DNA of 64,000 bases. Source: Terriglobia bacterium (GTDB taxonomy: Bacteria > Acidobacteriota > Terriglobia > Bryobacterales > UBA6623). The notes under the pieces were generated by a model, which saw nothing but the letters and a program-made list of their open reading frames with translations, was not told where the DNA came from and ran no database searches. Location of the stretch: positions 1-64,000 of the forward strand of contig VXMF01000058.1 in NCBI GenBank assembly GCA_009841225.1, read 5' to 3'. Position numbers and translations under genes: made by a program. Below, piece after piece: positions 43,314 to 52,557 of the stretch (position 1 is its first letter; every line of letters starts with the position of its first letter).

Positions 43314-44099
43314 CTAGAACTCGGGCAGGTTGCGCAACATCGAGCCGGTATCGCCGCCTCGCGAGAACTGGGCCGTGTCCAAGACCTGCCGCGTCGGATC
43401 GTGCAGGGTGCCCAGATAGCGCATGTCGCCACGGGTGCTGCCCATCAAGACCACGATGTACCGGCGTGCCGGGTAGAACAACGCTTGGAACTGGATCTCG
43501 TCCTCCTCGCCGCTGATCCACTCCTCCGAGTCCGGCCTTTCCAGCTTGGCGACGACCTCGAAGTAGCTATCGGTCGTGCCAAGCCCGATATAGCGTTGGT
43601 CCGCTGTGGAGGTATCAGGCTGGAGCCAGCGGTCCAGCGGGTTGTGCAGACGCCCCACCAGCCCCAAGAAGCCGATCACGGAGACCAACAGGCCGACACC
43701 GATGGCAATCGCAAGCAAACGCACCAACCGAGCGTCCGCGCCAGACAGCAGTCGTTGCTTGGGTTCGGGCACCGGAGCGGCGGGCGGCTCCCGGGAGGCG
43801 GCCGTCGAGGGCATCTCGGTGACCGTCCGCCGATACGGGAACAGGCCCCCGACCTTGAATTCGAGCTCGCGCTGCAAGCCTAGGATGAGCACCGGTGAGT
43901 CGGAACTGCTGACGCCCCCGAGATGGCGCTTGGGGATCCAGAATTGTTGGCCGGTCATGCAGTTGCGAACCTGCACCTCAGACCAAGTAGAGTCGTGCAT
44001 CGTCCACTCGTTGTGTTCGATGCCGCGGATCGCGGGATAGAACGAGAAGCGACGCCCTTCGAGCGCTTCGAGCGATGACTCTGGAGCGTTCGGCACCAT
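43314..44099 (-). CDS. single-pass membrane protein of unknown function
   Basis: 261 residues from ATG 44099. The N-terminal 85 residues form a soluble domain (RRFSFYPAIRGIEHNEWTMH, QVRNCMTGQQFWIPKRHLGG). A Pro-rich linker, then one membrane helix (LLAIAIGVGLLVSVIGFLGLVG) and a C-terminal domain with FQALFYPARRYIVVLMGSTR follow. No family is recognised with confidence. Orientation is probably N-in, C-out. It is not obviously linked to neighbouring genes. Confidence 0.7.
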   Translation of the reverse strand: MVPNAPESSLEALEGRRFSFYPAIRGIEHNEWTMHDSTWSEVQVRNCMTGQQFWIPKRHLGGVSSSDSPVLILGLQRELEFKVGGLFPYRRTVTEMPSTAASREPPAAPVPEPKQRLLSGADARLVRLLAIAIGVGLLVSVIGFLGLVGRLHNPLDRWLQPDTSTADQRYIGLGTTDSYFEVVAKLERPDSEEWISGEEDEIQFQALFYPARRYIVVLMGSTRGDMRYLGTLHDPTRQVLDTAQFSRGGDTGSMLRNLPEF

Positions 44100-44134
44100 A
44101 GCAATCAAGCCAAGCTATCCAGAGTATAAAAGGG

Positions 44135-45100
44135 TCAACGCTTGCGCAGCACGAGCACGCGAAAGGTCTCTCCAAGGCCGAATATCAACGTCTTGAGCTG
44201 CATTCTGAGCCGGACGGCCTCGCGCTCGGATTCGGCTGCGAGAGCGCGGGCGAAGCTGTCCGGCTCTCCCAGGGCGAGCAAGTAGGCCTGCTGCGATGTC
44301 AGCGGCGTGACCTCCAACCCCGCTTCCCTGGCGGCGTCTTCCAGAGCGCTGAAGTTGACGTGCGCCGTGATGTCGCGGCACCCTGGCTCCAGCAATACGT
44401 CCGGGTCGGCGCGGTGCCGCGAGTATCCCATCAAGGAACCGTCGGGAAAACGTCCGGCACGCTCGATCTCCGTCCGGGAATAGCCATAGTCGATCACAAG
44501 GATCCAGCCGCGGCGCAGGGTGTCGCTGATGCGTCGCAGTGCAGCGACCTGGCCATCGCAGCTCTCGATGCGGCTACCCGGCTCAATGCCGGGCCAGGCA
44601 TCGTCGGCCCGCACCGGCCCGAGAGTCTGCCAGCAACAGCGGCCATCCCGCAGCCCGACACCCCGCAGGAGCCAGCCGTCGCTGGTCCGTTCTACCGAGT
44701 CCACGGGGAGGGCATCGAAGAATTCGTTGCACACGACCACGCCGGTGAGGGACCGTCGCGGCCAAGGGTCGCCGTAGTCCACGCCGATCCAGTCGATATC
44801 CGGGACGCATTCCCGCACCTGCGTTCCGATCTCGCCGCGCCCCGGGCCCACTTCCAGCACTGAGAAGTCCTTGGGGCAGTCCAGTTCCTGCCGCCAGCGC
44901 TCGATTTGCTGTGCGAGGAGCCGGCCGAAGACGGGCTGGAGCTGGGCGTTGGTATAGAAGTCCCCGCTCGTGCCGAAGGGGTCCCGCTTGCCCGCGTAGT
45001 AGCCGAGTTGAGGGTGGTACAGGGCGAGCTCCATGAAGCGCCGGAACGGTATCGGACCGTCCGCGCGGATCTCGTCGGCGATGATTTGCGCCAGGTCCAA
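44135..45100 (-). CDS. SAM-dependent methyltransferase of the MidA/NDUFAF7 family
   Basis: 321 residues. The family's opening RADGPIPFRRFMELALYHPQLGYY and GTSGDFYTNAQLQPVFGRLLA are nearly canonical, followed by the SAM motif VLEVGPGRGEIG and VVCNEFFDALPVD. NDUFAF7 methylates an Arg of complex I in mitochondria; bacterial relatives probably modify proteins too. It is 7 bases downstream of the small gene at 45108-45419 on the same strand, so these two are likely cotranscribed. Confidence 0.88.
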   Translation of the reverse strand: MDLAQIIADEIRADGPIPFRRFMELALYHPQLGYYAGKRDPFGTSGDFYTNAQLQPVFGRLLAQQIERWRQELDCPKDFSVLEVGPGRGEIGTQVRECVPDIDWIGVDYGDPWPRRSLTGVVVCNEFFDALPVDSVERTSDGWLLRGVGLRDGRCCWQTLGPVRADDAWPGIEPGSRIESCDGQVAALRRISDTLRRGWILVIDYGYSRTEIERAGRFPDGSLMGYSRHRADPDVLLEPGCRDITAHVNFSALEDAAREAGLEVTPLTSQQAYLLALGEPDSFARALAAESEREAVRLRMQLKTLIFGLGETFRVLVLRKR

Positions 45101-45107
45101 GCTCGCT

Positions 45108-45419
45108 TCACCGCTGCAGTTCGTACGGCGCGGCTGGGTTGTCCAAGCTCTGCGGGGTGTACTCGAACATCTCCACGAAGTAGTCGTGAAGCCCCTCGAA
45201 GATCATTCGCTGCAGGATCCAGCGGAACTGCGGGTGGGCCAAATCTCGCGGATGGACCTCTAAGTAATATGTATGGATGTTGGCTGGCTTGTCCTTTAGG
45301 TCGATGACCAACTCGACCCGCCCCCCTTCGGTTTCGCGCACGTCGAACAGCAGCAGCGGATGGGAGTACTTGACCAGCTCCTTGCGCACGGCCGCGATCG
45401 CTTCGGCATTGCCGCCCAT
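45108..45419 (-). CDS. small conserved-looking protein of unknown function
   Basis: 103 residues from ATG 45419 (the longer frame upstream overlaps the divergent gene and is not used). The mix of alternating hydrophobics (RVELVIDLKDKPANIHTYYL) and FRWILQRMIFEGLHDYFVEM looks like a genuine folded alpha/beta protein. No family is recognised. Codon use and the 7-base gap to the MidA-like gene support a real, cotranscribed gene. Confidence 0.65.
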   Translation of the reverse strand: MGGNAEAIAAVRKELVKYSHPLLLFDVRETEGGRVELVIDLKDKPANIHTYYLEVHPRDLAHPQFRWILQRMIFEGLHDYFVEMFEYTPQSLDNPAAPYELQR

Positions 45420-45479
45420 ACAGGGCAAGCATAGCAACGCCGCGGCCGGGCCTCGGACGCGCGATCGAGTGACCTGCCG

Positions 45480-46835
45480 ATGAGCAGTTGGCTCGACTCG
45501 GACCGCGCGCCCGAGGCAGGCTGGCCCCGTGCGGCCGTACGGATACTGACCGCCTGCATGCTGTTGCTCGCGGCGGCGGCGGGATGGCTCGTGCTGACCC
45601 GTCCGGTGCATCGCATCGAAGGTGACTTCCTCCAGCGCGAGGATCGCTCCGTGGCGGACGCTTGGCTGCTGGAGCAGCTCCAACAGCCTGTCGCCGAAAC
45701 CCGCGCACGCGCCTACCTAGCGCTGGGTCGCATCCAGGGCCGCTCGGCGGCGGGCTTGCTCGTTCGAGGCATGGCCGACCCCGCGGCGTCCGTGCGCGCT
45801 GCGGCGGCTTTCGCGGCGGGAAACGTCTTCGACGCACGCCTTGGCGGCGCGCCGCCGGAGAGAGCCGTCACGGAGGCTCTGACGACCCTGCTGGCCGACG
45901 ATGAGCGCCTAGCGGTGGCCCGAGCTGTCGGAGCTCTCGGCAAGATGCAAGTCCCGGCGGCAGCTCCTGGCATCATGCGCAGCGCCGCGCCGATCGCGAC
46001 GTCCATGACAGCGCTGATGAGGATCGAGGCCCGTGACGCAAAGGACTTCGTGCTGGAATACCTGGATTCCGACGACCAAGACAGCCGCTGGGCCGCAGCC
46101 TTGGCCGCGAGCTACCTGCACTTCGCTGGCGACGCCGCAATCCGGGCGCGGTTGCTCCCACTGCTCAGCGATGACAACGAGTTCGTGCGCGCGGCGGCCC
46201 TGCGCGCCTCTGCGCGCACCGACCCAGACGAGCAATTGGTCGAGCTGATTCGAGCCAATCTCGAGCACCCCGATCCCAAAGTGCGCTTCGAAGCGGCCTA
46301 CACCTTGGGGCGCCTAGCAGGCGAAGCCGCCGCCAGCGAGCCACCCGCGGCGGAGCCGGCATTGAAGCAGGCCCCGCTGGAGACAGTCCGCGGCCCCCTG
46401 CTCGAGGGTGCGGATTACCAGCGTGTCGCCAAGACCATCGGAGTACGGCTGCGCATGAGCACGTCGCTGGGCGACTTCGACATCGAACTGGACTACGACC
46501 AAGCCCCGCTGACCTCCGAGCATTTCCGTCGCCTTGCGCAAGGGGGGGCGTTCGACGGCGCGCGCTTCTTTGCGGTGCGACCGAACGGCTATGCAGCGGC
46601 CGGGCAAGGCATGCAGCTGATTCGGTCGGAGTTGAATCCAAAACCCTTCTTGCGCGGGAGTCTCGGATTACTGCGCCAAGGCGGCGAATCCGGTGGAGGC
46701 TTCTTCCTCTGCGCGACGGCCTTGCCGCTGGCAGACGGGCGCTACGTCAACTTCGGGCGGCTCGTATCGGGCGACCAGCGGTTAGACAGCATTGCCGCCG
46801 GGGCCACCGTGCATTCGATCCGCGAAGTTCCCTGA
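45480..46835 (+). CDS. membrane-anchored HEAT-repeat protein with a cyclophilin-like domain
   Basis: 451 residues. A membrane helix (ILTACMLLLAAAAGWLVLT) near residue 30 is followed by five or more HEAT repeats (ETRARAYLALGRIQG, ASVRAAAAFAAGNV, EFVRAAALRASAR, PKVRFEAAYTLGRLAG). From about residue 325 a cyclophilin fold begins: LGDFDIELDYDQAPLTSEHF. The catalytic F-H-R of cyclophilins is replaced by RFFAVRPNG, so prolyl isomerase activity is doubtful. It probably works as an exported scaffold. Confidence 0.82.
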   Translation: MSSWLDSDRAPEAGWPRAAVRILTACMLLLAAAAGWLVLTRPVHRIEGDFLQREDRSVADAWLLEQLQQPVAETRARAYLALGRIQGRSAAGLLVRGMADPAASVRAAAAFAAGNVFDARLGGAPPERAVTEALTTLLADDERLAVARAVGALGKMQVPAAAPGIMRSAAPIATSMTALMRIEARDAKDFVLEYLDSDDQDSRWAAALAASYLHFAGDAAIRARLLPLLSDDNEFVRAAALRASARTDPDEQLVELIRANLEHPDPKVRFEAAYTLGRLAGEAAASEPPAAEPALKQAPLETVRGPLLEGADYQRVAKTIGVRLRMSTSLGDFDIELDYDQAPLTSEHFRRLAQGGAFDGARFFAVRPNGYAAAGQGMQLIRSELNPKPFLRGSLGLLRQGGESGGGFFLCATALPLADGRYVNFGRLVSGDQRLDSIAAGATVHSIREVP

Positions 46836-46867
46836 CGATCGGCACCGAAAAAGGTTGGTAGAAATCC

Positions 46868-46898
46868 TTGCTTTCCGTGTTGCGCTCTCTGCTATAGT
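46868..46898 (+). promoter_or_regulatory. probable promoter of the molybdenum hydroxylase operon
   Basis: An extended -10, TG-c-TATAGT (46890-46898), is preceded at 19 bases by TTGCTT (46868-46873). The long spacer is compensated by the TGn extension. The first gene begins 82 bases beyond. Confidence 0.4.
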
Positions 46899-46979
46899 CT
46901 CCTATGCACAACAGCAAGCGTTCCAAGCTAGGCACGAATCGCATTCTGCCTTAGCAATTCTGGATAAGGAGGCAGCCAG

Positions 46980-47612
46980 GTGAGTTCTAAGAACCCCACA
47001 GACGGGCCCGTGTGCGGGCCCGATCAGGAACCGCGCAAGGGATTTTCCCGCCGCACCTTCATCGAAGGCGTCGGGATAGGGGCCGGTGCGGTCGGGGCAA
47101 TCGGGGCGGCCGAGCCGGCACGTGCACAAAGTAGCGAGCCCGTCGGACCCGATCCGGTAGCCATCACCCTGAACATTAACGGCAAGAGCCACGAACTGAA
47201 GGTCGAGCCGCGCGTGACACTGATCGACGCGCTGCGCAACCGACTCGACCTTACAGGAGCGAAGAAAGTCTGCGACCGCGCGACCTGCGGCGCCTGCACA
47301 GTGATCGTGGACGGCGACCCCGTCTACTCCTGCACGATGCTGGCGATCGAGGCCCAGGGACGCAGGATCGAGACGATCGAGGGAATCTCCACCGAGGACT
47401 CCATGCACCCGGTGCAGGCCCAGTTCGTCGAGCATGACGCCCAGCAGTGCGGCTTCTGCACGCCCGGCTTGGTCATGGCCGGCAAGGCGATCGTGGACGG
47501 CAATTCGCAGCCCTCGATGGCTGACGTCGAGAGCGGCCTGAGCGGCAACATCTGCCGCTGCGGCACCTATGTTGGCGTTCGCAAGGCCGTCTACGATGCG
47601 GCACGCGCCTAG
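46980..47612 (+). CDS. Tat-exported [2Fe-2S] subunit of a molybdenum hydroxylase
   Basis: 210 residues from GTG 46980, 7 bases after SD aaggagg. SRRTFIEGVGIGAGAVGAIG is a twin-arginine signal, so the complex is periplasmic. The first 2Fe-2S site is CDRATCGACTVIVDGDPVYSC, the second is QQCGFCTPGLVMAGKAI with NICRCGTY. It carries electrons between the molybdopterin and FAD subunits encoded by the next two genes. E. coli PaoA (YagT) is the closest known model. Confidence 0.94.
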   Translation: MSSKNPTDGPVCGPDQEPRKGFSRRTFIEGVGIGAGAVGAIGAAEPARAQSSEPVGPDPVAITLNINGKSHELKVEPRVTLIDALRNRLDLTGAKKVCDRATCGACTVIVDGDPVYSCTMLAIEAQGRRIETIEGISTEDSMHPVQAQFVEHDAQQCGFCTPGLVMAGKAIVDGNSQPSMADVESGLSGNICRCGTYVGVRKAVYDAARA

Positions 47613-47627
47613 GGAGGACAGTACGCA

Positions 47628-49790
47628 ATGGCAACCAAGTACGATTGGCCAGCCGCTGAAGACCGCAGTCTGATCGGCAAGCGACACAACCGCGTAGACG
47701 GACCGGCGAAGGCCCGCGGCGCAGCGAAGTACTCCTACGACCGCAACCTCGACGGAATGCTCTTTGCCAAGCTGGTGACCTCCACGGTTCCCCACGGGCG
47801 CATTGTTGGCATCGACACGTCGCGCGCGGAAAAGGCCCCAGGCTACAAGGGCCACGTGAACATCCTCAACGTTGGCGACGAGGTGCAATGGGCCGGTGCC
47901 GAGATCCTAGCGATCTGCGCCGATACCGAAGAGCACGTCCGCGACGCAGCCGCGGCAGTGACCGTGCTGTACGAGTCCATGCCCCACTGGGTCAAGGACG
48001 AGGACGTCGAGAAGGCGGGCACGGCCAACCGCGTCCAACCCGCCAAGGACGACACCAAGGGGCCGGATCTCGAAGAGGCCTGGAAGAGCGCCGACGCCAC
48101 GGTGGAAGGCTACTACGGCCTTGCCGTCATCACCCACTGCTGCCTCGAGCCGCACGGCCAGGTGGTGGACTGGACCGGCGACGACATCACCGTTTACGCA
48201 TCCACGCAAGCGGTCGCCCGGATCCCGGGAGACCTGGCCAAGGGCCTGTCGCGGGACGAGAACATCGGCACCGTGGCACCGGACTCCGTCCACGTCATCA
48301 CTCCCTATATGGGCGGCGGCTTCGGATCGAAGTTCAACATCGACACCTGGGGCATCGCCTGCGCCAAGCTGTCGAAGATGACCGGCAAGCCCGTCAAGCT
48401 GATGCTGGACCGAGACGAGGAGCTGATGGTGGCGGGCGGACGCCCGTCCGACTTCGGCAACATCAAGATCGGGGCCAAGAAGGACGGGACTCTGGTCGCG
48501 TATGAGTCCGAGACCTGGTCGACGGGCGGCATTGCCGGCCGCGGCAGCCCGCCGGTGCCGTACGTCTACAACAACGAGGAGCGGCTGGCCCAGAAGGCAC
48601 GCCACCTCAACGTCTCGACGAACATCGGCCCTGCCCGCGCCTGGCGCGCGCCCAACCACCCTCAGGCCGCCGTGCTGACGATGTGCCCGATGGAGGACCT
48701 GGCCGCCAAGCTGGACATGAACCCGGTGGACTTCTTCAAGAAGAACGCCGACCTGACCGCCCGCCCGGAAGTCTATCGCTACGAGATCGACAAGTGCGCG
48801 GAGATGATCGGGTGGAGCGACAAGTGGCACAAGCGCGGCGATTCCGGTTCCGGACCGGTCAAGCGCGGCCTCGGAATGTCGCTGCACACCTGGGGCGGCA
48901 GGCCGCACGACTCGACCTGCGAAGTGCGCATCCAGCCCGATGGCGGGGTATCGGTCAACATGGCCAGCCAAGACTTGGGCGTGGGCACCTACACGACGCT
49001 GTCGGTGATCGCGGCCGAGACACTCGGCCTGCAGATCCCCGACATCACGGTCAACATCGGCAGCTCGAAGCTGCCGATCTCCGGCGCGTCCGGCGGCTCG
49101 ACCACGGTGGGCGGAACCACCGCCTCCACGCGGCGGGCCACCGTCAACGCACTCGACGAGCTGAAGGCGGTCGTGGCCGAGGCGCTCGAAGCCGACGCTG
49201 CCGACTTGGTGGCCAAGGACGGCAAGGTCTTCTCCAAGACCGATTCCTCGAAGTCGCTGAGCTGGGCGGAAGCCTGCCGCAAGCTGGGCAACCGCACCAT
49301 CACCGGACAGGGCAAGCAGCCGGACAGGAACGGCGGCAAGCTGAACGACTCCGGCGTGGGCGGCGTGCAGATGGCCGATGTATCGGTCGACGTGGAGACC
49401 GGCATAGTCTCGATCAACAAGATCGCGGCCGTGCAGGACGTCGGCTTGGTGATCTGCTTGGAGCAGTGCGAGAGCCAAGTCTACGGCTCGCTGATCCAAG
49501 GCGTGGCATGGGCTCTGTACGAGGAGTCGATCTACGACCAGACGACCGGCAAGATGCTCAACCCGGACATGGAGTTCTACAAACTCCCCGGCGCGGGCGA
49601 CATCGGAGAGCTGGAAGTCCACATGGTCCAGAACAAGTACGACGACAGGGGCGTGATCGGCATCGGCGAACCGCCGGCCATCTCGCCGGGCGCGGCGATC
49701 TCGAACGCCGTGGCCAACGCTATCGGCGTGCGAGTTCCGACGCTGCCGCTAACGCCAGACAAAGTGCTGGCAGCGCTCGCGGACGCATAG
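47628..49790 (+). CDS. molybdopterin-binding catalytic subunit (xanthine dehydrogenase family)
   Basis: 720 residues. IGKRHNRVDGPAKARGAAKY is the standard opening, YMGGGFGSKF binds the molybdenum cofactor region, and SGASGGSTTVGG and the late VIGIGEPPAISPGAAISNAV (with the catalytic Glu) complete the site. The enzyme hydroxylates an aldehyde or N-heterocycle; the substrate is not evident. SD gggagga precedes the ATG. It has no signal of its own and would be exported by hitch-hiking with the Tat-bearing small subunit. Confidence 0.94.
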   Translation: MATKYDWPAAEDRSLIGKRHNRVDGPAKARGAAKYSYDRNLDGMLFAKLVTSTVPHGRIVGIDTSRAEKAPGYKGHVNILNVGDEVQWAGAEILAICADTEEHVRDAAAAVTVLYESMPHWVKDEDVEKAGTANRVQPAKDDTKGPDLEEAWKSADATVEGYYGLAVITHCCLEPHGQVVDWTGDDITVYASTQAVARIPGDLAKGLSRDENIGTVAPDSVHVITPYMGGGFGSKFNIDTWGIACAKLSKMTGKPVKLMLDRDEELMVAGGRPSDFGNIKIGAKKDGTLVAYESETWSTGGIAGRGSPPVPYVYNNEERLAQKARHLNVSTNIGPARAWRAPNHPQAAVLTMCPMEDLAAKLDMNPVDFFKKNADLTARPEVYRYEIDKCAEMIGWSDKWHKRGDSGSGPVKRGLGMSLHTWGGRPHDSTCEVRIQPDGGVSVNMASQDLGVGTYTTLSVIAAETLGLQIPDITVNIGSSKLPISGASGGSTTVGGTTASTRRATVNALDELKAVVAEALEADAADLVAKDGKVFSKTDSSKSLSWAEACRKLGNRTITGQGKQPDRNGGKLNDSGVGGVQMADVSVDVETGIVSINKIAAVQDVGLVICLEQCESQVYGSLIQGVAWALYEESIYDQTTGKMLNPDMEFYKLPGAGDIGELEVHMVQNKYDDRGVIGIGEPPAISPGAAISNAVANAIGVRVPTLPLTPDKVLAALADA

Positions 49791-49803
49791 GAGGTCAGGA
49801 ATC

Positions 49804-50772
49804 ATGCAGAACTTCGAATACATCGCACCGAATAGCGCGATTGCCGCCGCCCAGGCGCTGAGCCCCAAGCAGGGGCTGACAGCGGTTCTGGCGGGAGGCA
49901 CGGACCTGCTCAGCCTGATGAAGGAGCGCGTCGAAACGCCGACCCGCGTGGTGAGCCTGCGCAACATCGCGGCGCTCCGGGGCGTCACCAAGCAAGGCGG
50001 CGGTCTGCGGATCGGCGCCATGGCGACCGTCCAGGACCTGCTCGACTCCAAGGCCGCTGCCGGGTACGCTTCGCTCTTGCAAGCTGCGCGCGGCATCACC
50101 GCGCCGCAGGTGCGGGCGATGGGCACCGTGGCGGGCGACCTGCTGCAGCGCCCGCGCTGCTGGTACTACCGCAACGGCTACGGCCTGCTGGCCATGCATG
50201 ACGGCAAAGCGCTCGTGCCCTCGGGCGAGAACCGCTACCACGCCATCCTAGGCAACAAGGGGCCGGCGTACTTCGTGAACGCCTCGAGCCTCGCGCCGGC
50301 GCTGATCTCGCTGGGAGCACAGGTGACCGTGGCCGGACCGGAGGGCGAGCGCTCGATGGCGCTGGCGGATCTGTTCCAGATCCCCTCGTCGGCGTCGGAG
50401 CGCGAGAACACGCTGGAGCCGAACGAGATCGTGACCGAGATCACGGTCCCCAGCGCATCCGGCTGGAAGACCGGAACCTACGAAGTGCGCCAGCGGCAAC
50501 TGCTCGACTGGCCGCTGGTCACGGCTTCGGTGGCGCTGCGGATGCGCGGCAACAGGGTTTCGGACGCACGGGTGGTGCTGGGCCACGTGGCTCCGATCCC
50601 CTGGCGCTCGTCCGAGGCAGAAACAGCCTTGAACGGCCAGGCTGCGAACGAGAGTTCGGGCGAAGCCGCTGGCAAGGCCGCGGTTTCGGCCGCGACTCCG
50701 CTGAGCCAGAACTCGGCCAAGGTGCAACTGGCGACCATCGCGGTCAAACGCGCGGTCGCGATGGCGGGCTAG
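49804..50772 (+). CDS. FAD-binding subunit of the molybdenum hydroxylase
   Basis: 322 residues. AVLAGGTDLLSLMKE and ITAPQVRAMGTVAGDLLQR bind FAD; the C-terminal half has the CO-dehydrogenase flavoprotein fold (VRQRQLLDWPLVTASVAL). In PaoB-type subunits a loop holds four Cys for an extra [4Fe-4S] cluster. Here only the first (RPRCWYYRNG) remains, and the others are replaced, so that cluster is probably absent. SD ataggaggt precedes the ATG. It is the last gene of the operon. Confidence 0.92.
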   Translation: MQNFEYIAPNSAIAAAQALSPKQGLTAVLAGGTDLLSLMKERVETPTRVVSLRNIAALRGVTKQGGGLRIGAMATVQDLLDSKAAAGYASLLQAARGITAPQVRAMGTVAGDLLQRPRCWYYRNGYGLLAMHDGKALVPSGENRYHAILGNKGPAYFVNASSLAPALISLGAQVTVAGPEGERSMALADLFQIPSSASERENTLEPNEIVTEITVPSASGWKTGTYEVRQRQLLDWPLVTASVALRMRGNRVSDARVVLGHVAPIPWRSSEAETALNGQAANESSGEAAGKAAVSAATPLSQNSAKVQLATIAVKRAVAMAG

Positions 50773-50788
50773 TCCCGCCCCGGACCAA

Positions 50789-50827
50789 GGGCCGTCGGAG
50801 TTCGCGCTCCGACGGCCCGATTTCTTA
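50789..50827 (+). terminator. intrinsic terminator of the molybdenum hydroxylase operon
   Basis: gggccgtcggag (50789-50800) pairs perfectly with ctccgacggccc (50807-50818) around a ttcgcg loop, followed by gatttctt. A 12-bp stem plus T-run 17 bases after the FAD-subunit stop is a strong rho-independent terminator. Confidence 0.85.
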
Positions 50828-50846
50828 TCTACCTGCGAGGTACAGA

Positions 50847-51068
50847 ATGTCGCGCAACCGAGGGGCTGGCCTGAAGATCCTTACCCACCGCTGCGGAGAC
50901 CTCCGCTGGAAGGGCATGTACATCGACGCGGACGACGATCCGACCGTGCCGCTGTCCAACACGCGCATATACTGGTGCGACCAGACCCAGAAGCCCGTGG
51001 GGCCGGACGGCGACATCGTGGACGAAGACACGTGCACGGCGTCGCGCAAGTGCTACGAAATGCTATAA
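50847..51068 (+). CDS. small cysteine-bearing protein of unknown function
   Basis: 73 residues with SD gaggt six bases before the ATG. Four Cys are present (THRCGDLRW, YWCDQT, DTCTASRKCYEML) among several Asp. Spacing does not match a known zinc ribbon or haem motif. The SD and the fact that it fills the gap between the terminator and the next gene on the other strand make it likely to be real. No family is recognised. Confidence 0.6.
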   Translation: MSRNRGAGLKILTHRCGDLRWKGMYIDADDDPTVPLSNTRIYWCDQTQKPVGPDGDIVDEDTCTASRKCYEML

Positions 51069-51096
51069 GCCGGCGACTTTGCCGGAACCTACACAC

Positions 51097-52557
51097 TTAA
51101 GGGCGGAGAATGCGCCCGTAGGGCTCTTCGAAGTATTTCTCGAAGATCCATTCCGGCTGCCAGCGGTCCCGGCTCTGCTTGCGCCCGGTGAGATCGATTT
51201 CTTTCGGTTTCGGATTCTCCACGGTCAGTGGGTGATCGTCCCCAACTTTGCCCTGCCACTCGCGCATGAGCTCGGTAAGCTCCGCGATTCGGGCTGCTTG
51301 GGCGGGATCCTCAGCAAGATTGCGCGTCTCGTGAGGATCTGACGCGAGATCGAACAACTGCACGTGGTCGATCTGGGGGTAGCGGATTAGCTTCCAGCGG
51401 TCTCCGCGAACCGACTTCATCAGGTCGCGGAACGACGTGAAGATGGAATCGCGCACGGACTCGACGTCTCCGTTCCAAACTGCCGAGAGGTCGACGCCAT
51501 CGATTCCGTCGGGCATCTCCACGCCAAGCATCGAGCACAGGGTAGGAAAGATGTCCAGCAGATAACAGAATGTGTCGGACGATCCCCCTTCCGGAATTCC
51601 GGGCCCGGAAAAAATGAGCGGAGCGCCCATGGAGTGCTCGTAGACGTTTTGCTTGCCGAGCAAGCCGTGGCTGCCGACCGCCAGCCCGTGATCGGCCGTG
51701 TAGATGACGATCGTGTCTTCGGCGTGCGGGCCGGAGCTCAGCTCTCGCAGGATGCGTCCGACCTGCTTGTCCAAGTGCGTGATCAGGCCGTAGTACTCCG
51801 AGAGCTGGTCTTGGACAAGGAGCCGCGTGCGCGGCCACGGCCCGAGACTCTCGTCGCGTCCGGTCATGTGCCCGTTGTTGAAGGGATGTTGCGGCGCGAA
51901 GTTGGGAGGCAGCGGCGGCGGGTTGCGGTAGTACATGCGCCGGTACTTCGGCGGGGGGTTGCGCGGGTCGTGGGGCGCGGTAAAGGCTACATACGCGAAG
52001 AACGGCTCGTCTGGCTCGTGATTGCGCAGGAAGTCGATGGCAGCGTCAGCGAACAGCGTGCTGGAAAAACGCGTGCCTTCGCGCTCCCGGTACAACTTGC
52101 CGTCGGGCCCGAGGTCCTCGAGCGGGACCTTGAGGTGGTTCGACATGCCGCCGAACATGAGGTTGCGGCCTTGCTGGAAGCTCTTGAGCCAAGACGGCCT
52201 GCCGTTGTGCCACTTGCCAGTGGCGAATGTCGCAAAGCCGTTGCGGCCGAGCAACTGCCCCAGAGTCGTGTGCCCTTCCATGTCCATCGGGATGCGGAAG
52301 AAGCTCTTGCCGGTGTTGAGCATGGCTCGGCTGGGGACGCACACTGCCCCGCCCTGCGCGCCAAGACAGTACGCGCGCTTGAAGCTGAAGCCCTCGGCCG
52401 CTAGACGGTCCATATTTGGCGTTTGGATATAGGGATTTCCGTGGGCGCTGATCGTGTCCGGCCGTTGATCGTCCGCGAATAGGAGGAGTACGTTGGGCGG
52501 CTCGGCCCGCAGCGTGGCTGCCAATAGTAGGGGGAGAATCAGCCTAGCAGTGGTCAT
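51097..52557 (-). CDS. secreted formylglycine-dependent sulfatase
   Basis: 486 residues from ATG 52557, chosen because a short signal peptide (MTTARLILPLLLAATLRA) starts there. VLLLFADDQRPDTI gives the metal Asp pair, and the formylglycine motif is C73-V-P-S-R77 in AVCVPSRAMLNTGKS. Later motifs are TGKWHNG and VIYTADHGLAVGSHGLLGKQ. The overall pattern resembles iduronate- or choline-sulfatase-like enzymes; the substrate is not decided. Its stop is 28 bases from the small gene on the opposite strand. Confidence 0.92.
   Translation of the reverse strand: MTTARLILPLLLAATLRAEPPNVLLLFADDQRPDTISAHGNPYIQTPNMDRLAAEGFSFKRAYCLGAQGGAVCVPSRAMLNTGKSFFRIPMDMEGHTTLGQLLGRNGFATFATGKWHNGRPSWLKSFQQGRNLMFGGMSNHLKVPLEDLGPDGKLYREREGTRFSSTLFADAAIDFLRNHEPDEPFFAYVAFTAPHDPRNPPPKYRRMYYRNPPPLPPNFAPQHPFNNGHMTGRDESLGPWPRTRLLVQDQLSEYYGLITHLDKQVGRILRELSSGPHAEDTIVIYTADHGLAVGSHGLLGKQNVYEHSMGAPLIFSGPGIPEGGSSDTFCYLLDIFPTLCSMLGVEMPDGIDGVDLSAVWNGDVESVRDSIFTSFRDLMKSVRGDRWKLIRYPQIDHVQLFDLASDPHETRNLAEDPAQAARIAELTELMREWQGKVGDDHPLTVENPKPKEIDLTGRKQSRDRWQPEWIFEKYFEEPYGRILRP

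Noticed and set aside
47907..49622. A 571-codon minus-strand open frame opposite the molybdopterin subunit gene
   Set aside because: It is the antisense shadow of a high-GC gene with strong codon bias. It has no SD, and its His/Val/Arg/Asp-rich composition is the complement of the real protein.
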